A stretch of 7,190 bases of DNA from Methylotetracoccus sp. GTDB taxonomy: Bacteria; Pseudomonadota; Gammaproteobacteria; Methylococcales; Methylococcaceae. The DNA lies in assembly GCA_025458755.1 (NCBI GenBank), contig JALORT010000102.1, positions 1 to 7,190 of the forward strand, read 5' to 3'. A program made the translations under genes and the position numbers. Within the stretch, counting starts at the first letter, position 1. Every line of letters starts with the position of its first letter. Below the pieces are notes generated by a model that was not told where the DNA came from, ran no database searches, and saw only the letters and a list, made by a program, of their open reading frames with translations. Shown here in pieces: positions 5,957 through 7,190 of this stretch.

Positions 5957-6154
5957 GAATTCCTGGCGGATCATGTGATCGCTTTGAATGCGCTGAATCC
6001 ACAGGTCGCCTCCCGCATGCTGGGCGCGTTGACGCAGTGGATGCGTTACGATTCAGCCCGGCAGACACTGATGCGCAGCCAGTTGCAGCGCATCGTCGAA
6101 ACCGCCGGGATGTCGAAAGACGTTTTTGAAGTGGCGACGAAGAGCCTGGCCTAG
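5957..6154 (+). pseudogene. pepN: C-terminal pepN remnant in frame after the premature stop
   Basis: The 65 codons after the TAA stay in the pepN frame and end at TAG (6152-6154). They encode the normal PepN C-terminus: 'NPQVASRMLG' matches E. coli 'NPQVASRLIE', 'RYDSARQTLMR' matches 'RYDAKRQEKMR', and 'KDVFEVATKSLA' matches 'GDLYEKITKALA'. The length from the stop position to the end is 65 residues in both proteins, with no gap, so one base change from a tyrosine codon (TAC or TAT to TAA) explains everything. The restored protein would have 895 residues from the ATG, or 885 from the TTG. There is no sign of a shifted frame or of decay in the tail. An in-frame GTG at 5975 could in theory restart translation, but no good ribosome binding site precedes it. 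Confidence 0.9.
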
Positions 6155-6159
6155 CGGCC

Positions 6160-6188
6160 CACACCCGGTGACCCTCGCGTCTGGTGTG
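6160..6188 (+). terminator. Weak stem-loop after pepN
   Basis: CACACC (6160-6165) pairs with GGTGTG (6183-6188) across a 17-base loop, just after the restored pepN stop at 6154. No T-run follows. It is a possible 3'-end structure in the 84-base gap before the dehydrogenase gene; that gap shows no other clear signal. Confidence 0.2.
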
Positions 6189-6238
6189 ATCGGCCGTCGA
6201 GGCGATGGCGCCCGGTCAGCGTTGCAGAGAGACGGCAA

Positions 6239-7190
6239 ATGAAAGCGATGTTGTTGAAAACGCCCGGAGTGGTTTCGGCCGGCAGCGCTCCGCTCGCTTT
6301 GCAGAACGTCCCGGAACCTCACGCCGGAGACCGCGAAGTCGTGATCCGGGTGACTGCCTGCGGCGTTTGTCACACCGAGCTGGACGAGATCGAGGGCCGA
6401 GCGACGCCATCGCGCCTGCCGATGATACTCGGTCATCAGGCCGTCGGGTCGGTGGTGGAGAAGGGGCGGGAGGTGTCCGGCGTTCAAATCGGTCAGCGTG
6501 TCGGTGTGGCCTGGATTTTTTCCGCCTGCGGCCAGTGCCGGCATTGTTTGGCCGGTAACGAGAATCTGTGTGCCGATTTTCTCGCCACCGGCCGGGACGC
6601 CGATGGCGGCTACGCCGAGTACATGACGGTGCCGGCAGCGTTCGCCCATCCGATTCCGGCGGTCTTCACCGATGTCGAAGCGGCGCCGCTGCTTTGTGCT
6701 GGAGCGATCGGCTACCGCTCGGTGCGGCTAGCCGGGTTGAGCGACGGCGAACGACTCGGTCTCACCGGCTTCGGGGCATCGGCGCATTTGGTGTTGAAAA
6801 TGGTGCGTCATCGGTACCCGAACTCGGAGGTCTACGTGTTTGCCCGGCAAGCCGAGGAACAGGCCTTCGCGCGGCACCTGGGAGCGGTCTGGGCCGGCGA
6901 TACCCGGGATCAGGCACCGGAAAAACTTCATGCGATCATCGATACCACCCCAGCCTGGCTGCCGGTGGTCCAGGCGTTGGAGAACCTGGAAGCGGGTGGA
7001 CGTCTGGTGATCAATGCAATCCGTAAGGAAGAGTTGGACAAGAGCGCGTTGGTCGCCATCGACTACCCGAAGCATCTCTGGCTGGAGAAGGAAATCAAGA
7101 GCGTCGCCAACGTCGCCCGCGGCGATGTGCGTGAGTTTCTGGCGCTGGCGGCCGAGATGGGGCTCCGTCCGGAGGTCGAGGTTTACGAGC
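6239..7190 (+). CDS. Zinc-dependent alcohol dehydrogenase (COG1064-like), 3' end outside window
   Basis: Open from the ATG at 6239 to the right edge, 317 codons; only a short C-terminal end should be missing from a family usually near 330-350 residues. This is a medium-chain dehydrogenase/reductase that would oxidise alcohols or reduce aldehydes with NAD(P). The catalytic zinc ligands are C44 in 'CGVCHTEL', H66 in 'GHQ' and C153 in 'LLCAG'. The structural zinc cysteines are C97, C100, C103 and C111. The coenzyme fold begins at 'GLTGFGASAHLVLKM' (174-188), and 'YVFARQAEEQAFARHLGAVWAG' (199-220) is the second strand and helix of that fold. The residue after H66 is Q, not the E of classical alcohol dehydrogenases; this is seen in this subfamily. 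The ribosome binding site is modest (AGAGAG about eight bases upstream). It lies 84 bases after the pepN tail. Substrate cannot be told from the sequence. Confidence 0.93.
   Translation, partial: MKAMLLKTPGVVSAGSAPLALQNVPEPHAGDREVVIRVTACGVCHTELDEIEGRATPSRLPMILGHQAVGSVVEKGREVSGVQIGQRVGVAWIFSACGQCRHCLAGNENLCADFLATGRDADGGYAEYMTVPAAFAHPIPAVFTDVEAAPLLCAGAIGYRSVRLAGLSDGERLGLTGFGASAHLVLKMVRHRYPNSEVYVFARQAEEQAFARHLGAVWAGDTRDQAPEKLHAIIDTTPAWLPVVQALENLEAGGRLVINAIRKEELDKSALVAIDYPKHLWLEKEIKSVANVARGDVREFLALAAEMGLRPEVEVYE

Overview
The window reads as a moderately GC-rich bacterial chromosome, most likely from a gammaproteobacterium. That assignment rests on an aminopeptidase N very close to the E. coli type, a cfa-operon style flavoprotein with its NTF2-like partner, and a stand-alone rubredoxin. 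It is an inference and the species cannot be named. I see no insertion sequence, phage gene, CRISPR array, tRNA or rRNA, and no evidence of a new defence or mobile system.

Layout: the left 1.1 kb is a leftward, translationally coupled gene pair, an NTF2/SnoaL-like small protein followed by an FAD-dependent amine-oxidase-type flavoprotein that runs off the left edge. A 322-base divergent intergenic region follows (1089-1410). It is unusually rich in inverted repeats and carries a repeated GGTGTGC word. To its right, all genes run rightward: a DUF1269 glycine-rich membrane protein (1411-1911), a rubredoxin (2078-2248), an unannotated-size 52-residue membrane protein (2515-2673), a DUF423 membrane protein (2797-3216), aminopeptidase N (3467 onward) and a zinc-dependent alcohol dehydrogenase that is cut by the right edge (6239-7190). 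The rightward genes are separated by 84 to 266 bases, so they look like separate or loosely grouped units, not one tight operon.

The most notable observation is in pepN. The reading frame stops at a TAA at 5954-5956, but the same frame continues for another 65 well-conserved codons to a TAG at 6152-6154. The TAA stands exactly where E. coli PepN has a tyrosine. This is therefore a nonsense codon (or a base-call error) that removes the end of the C-terminal helical domain, and not the natural end of the gene. A second useful point is that pepN may start at a TTG at 3497, which has a better ribosome binding site than the ATG at 3467. The structured intergenic region at 1145-1344 and the overlooked small membrane protein are the other places worth a second look.
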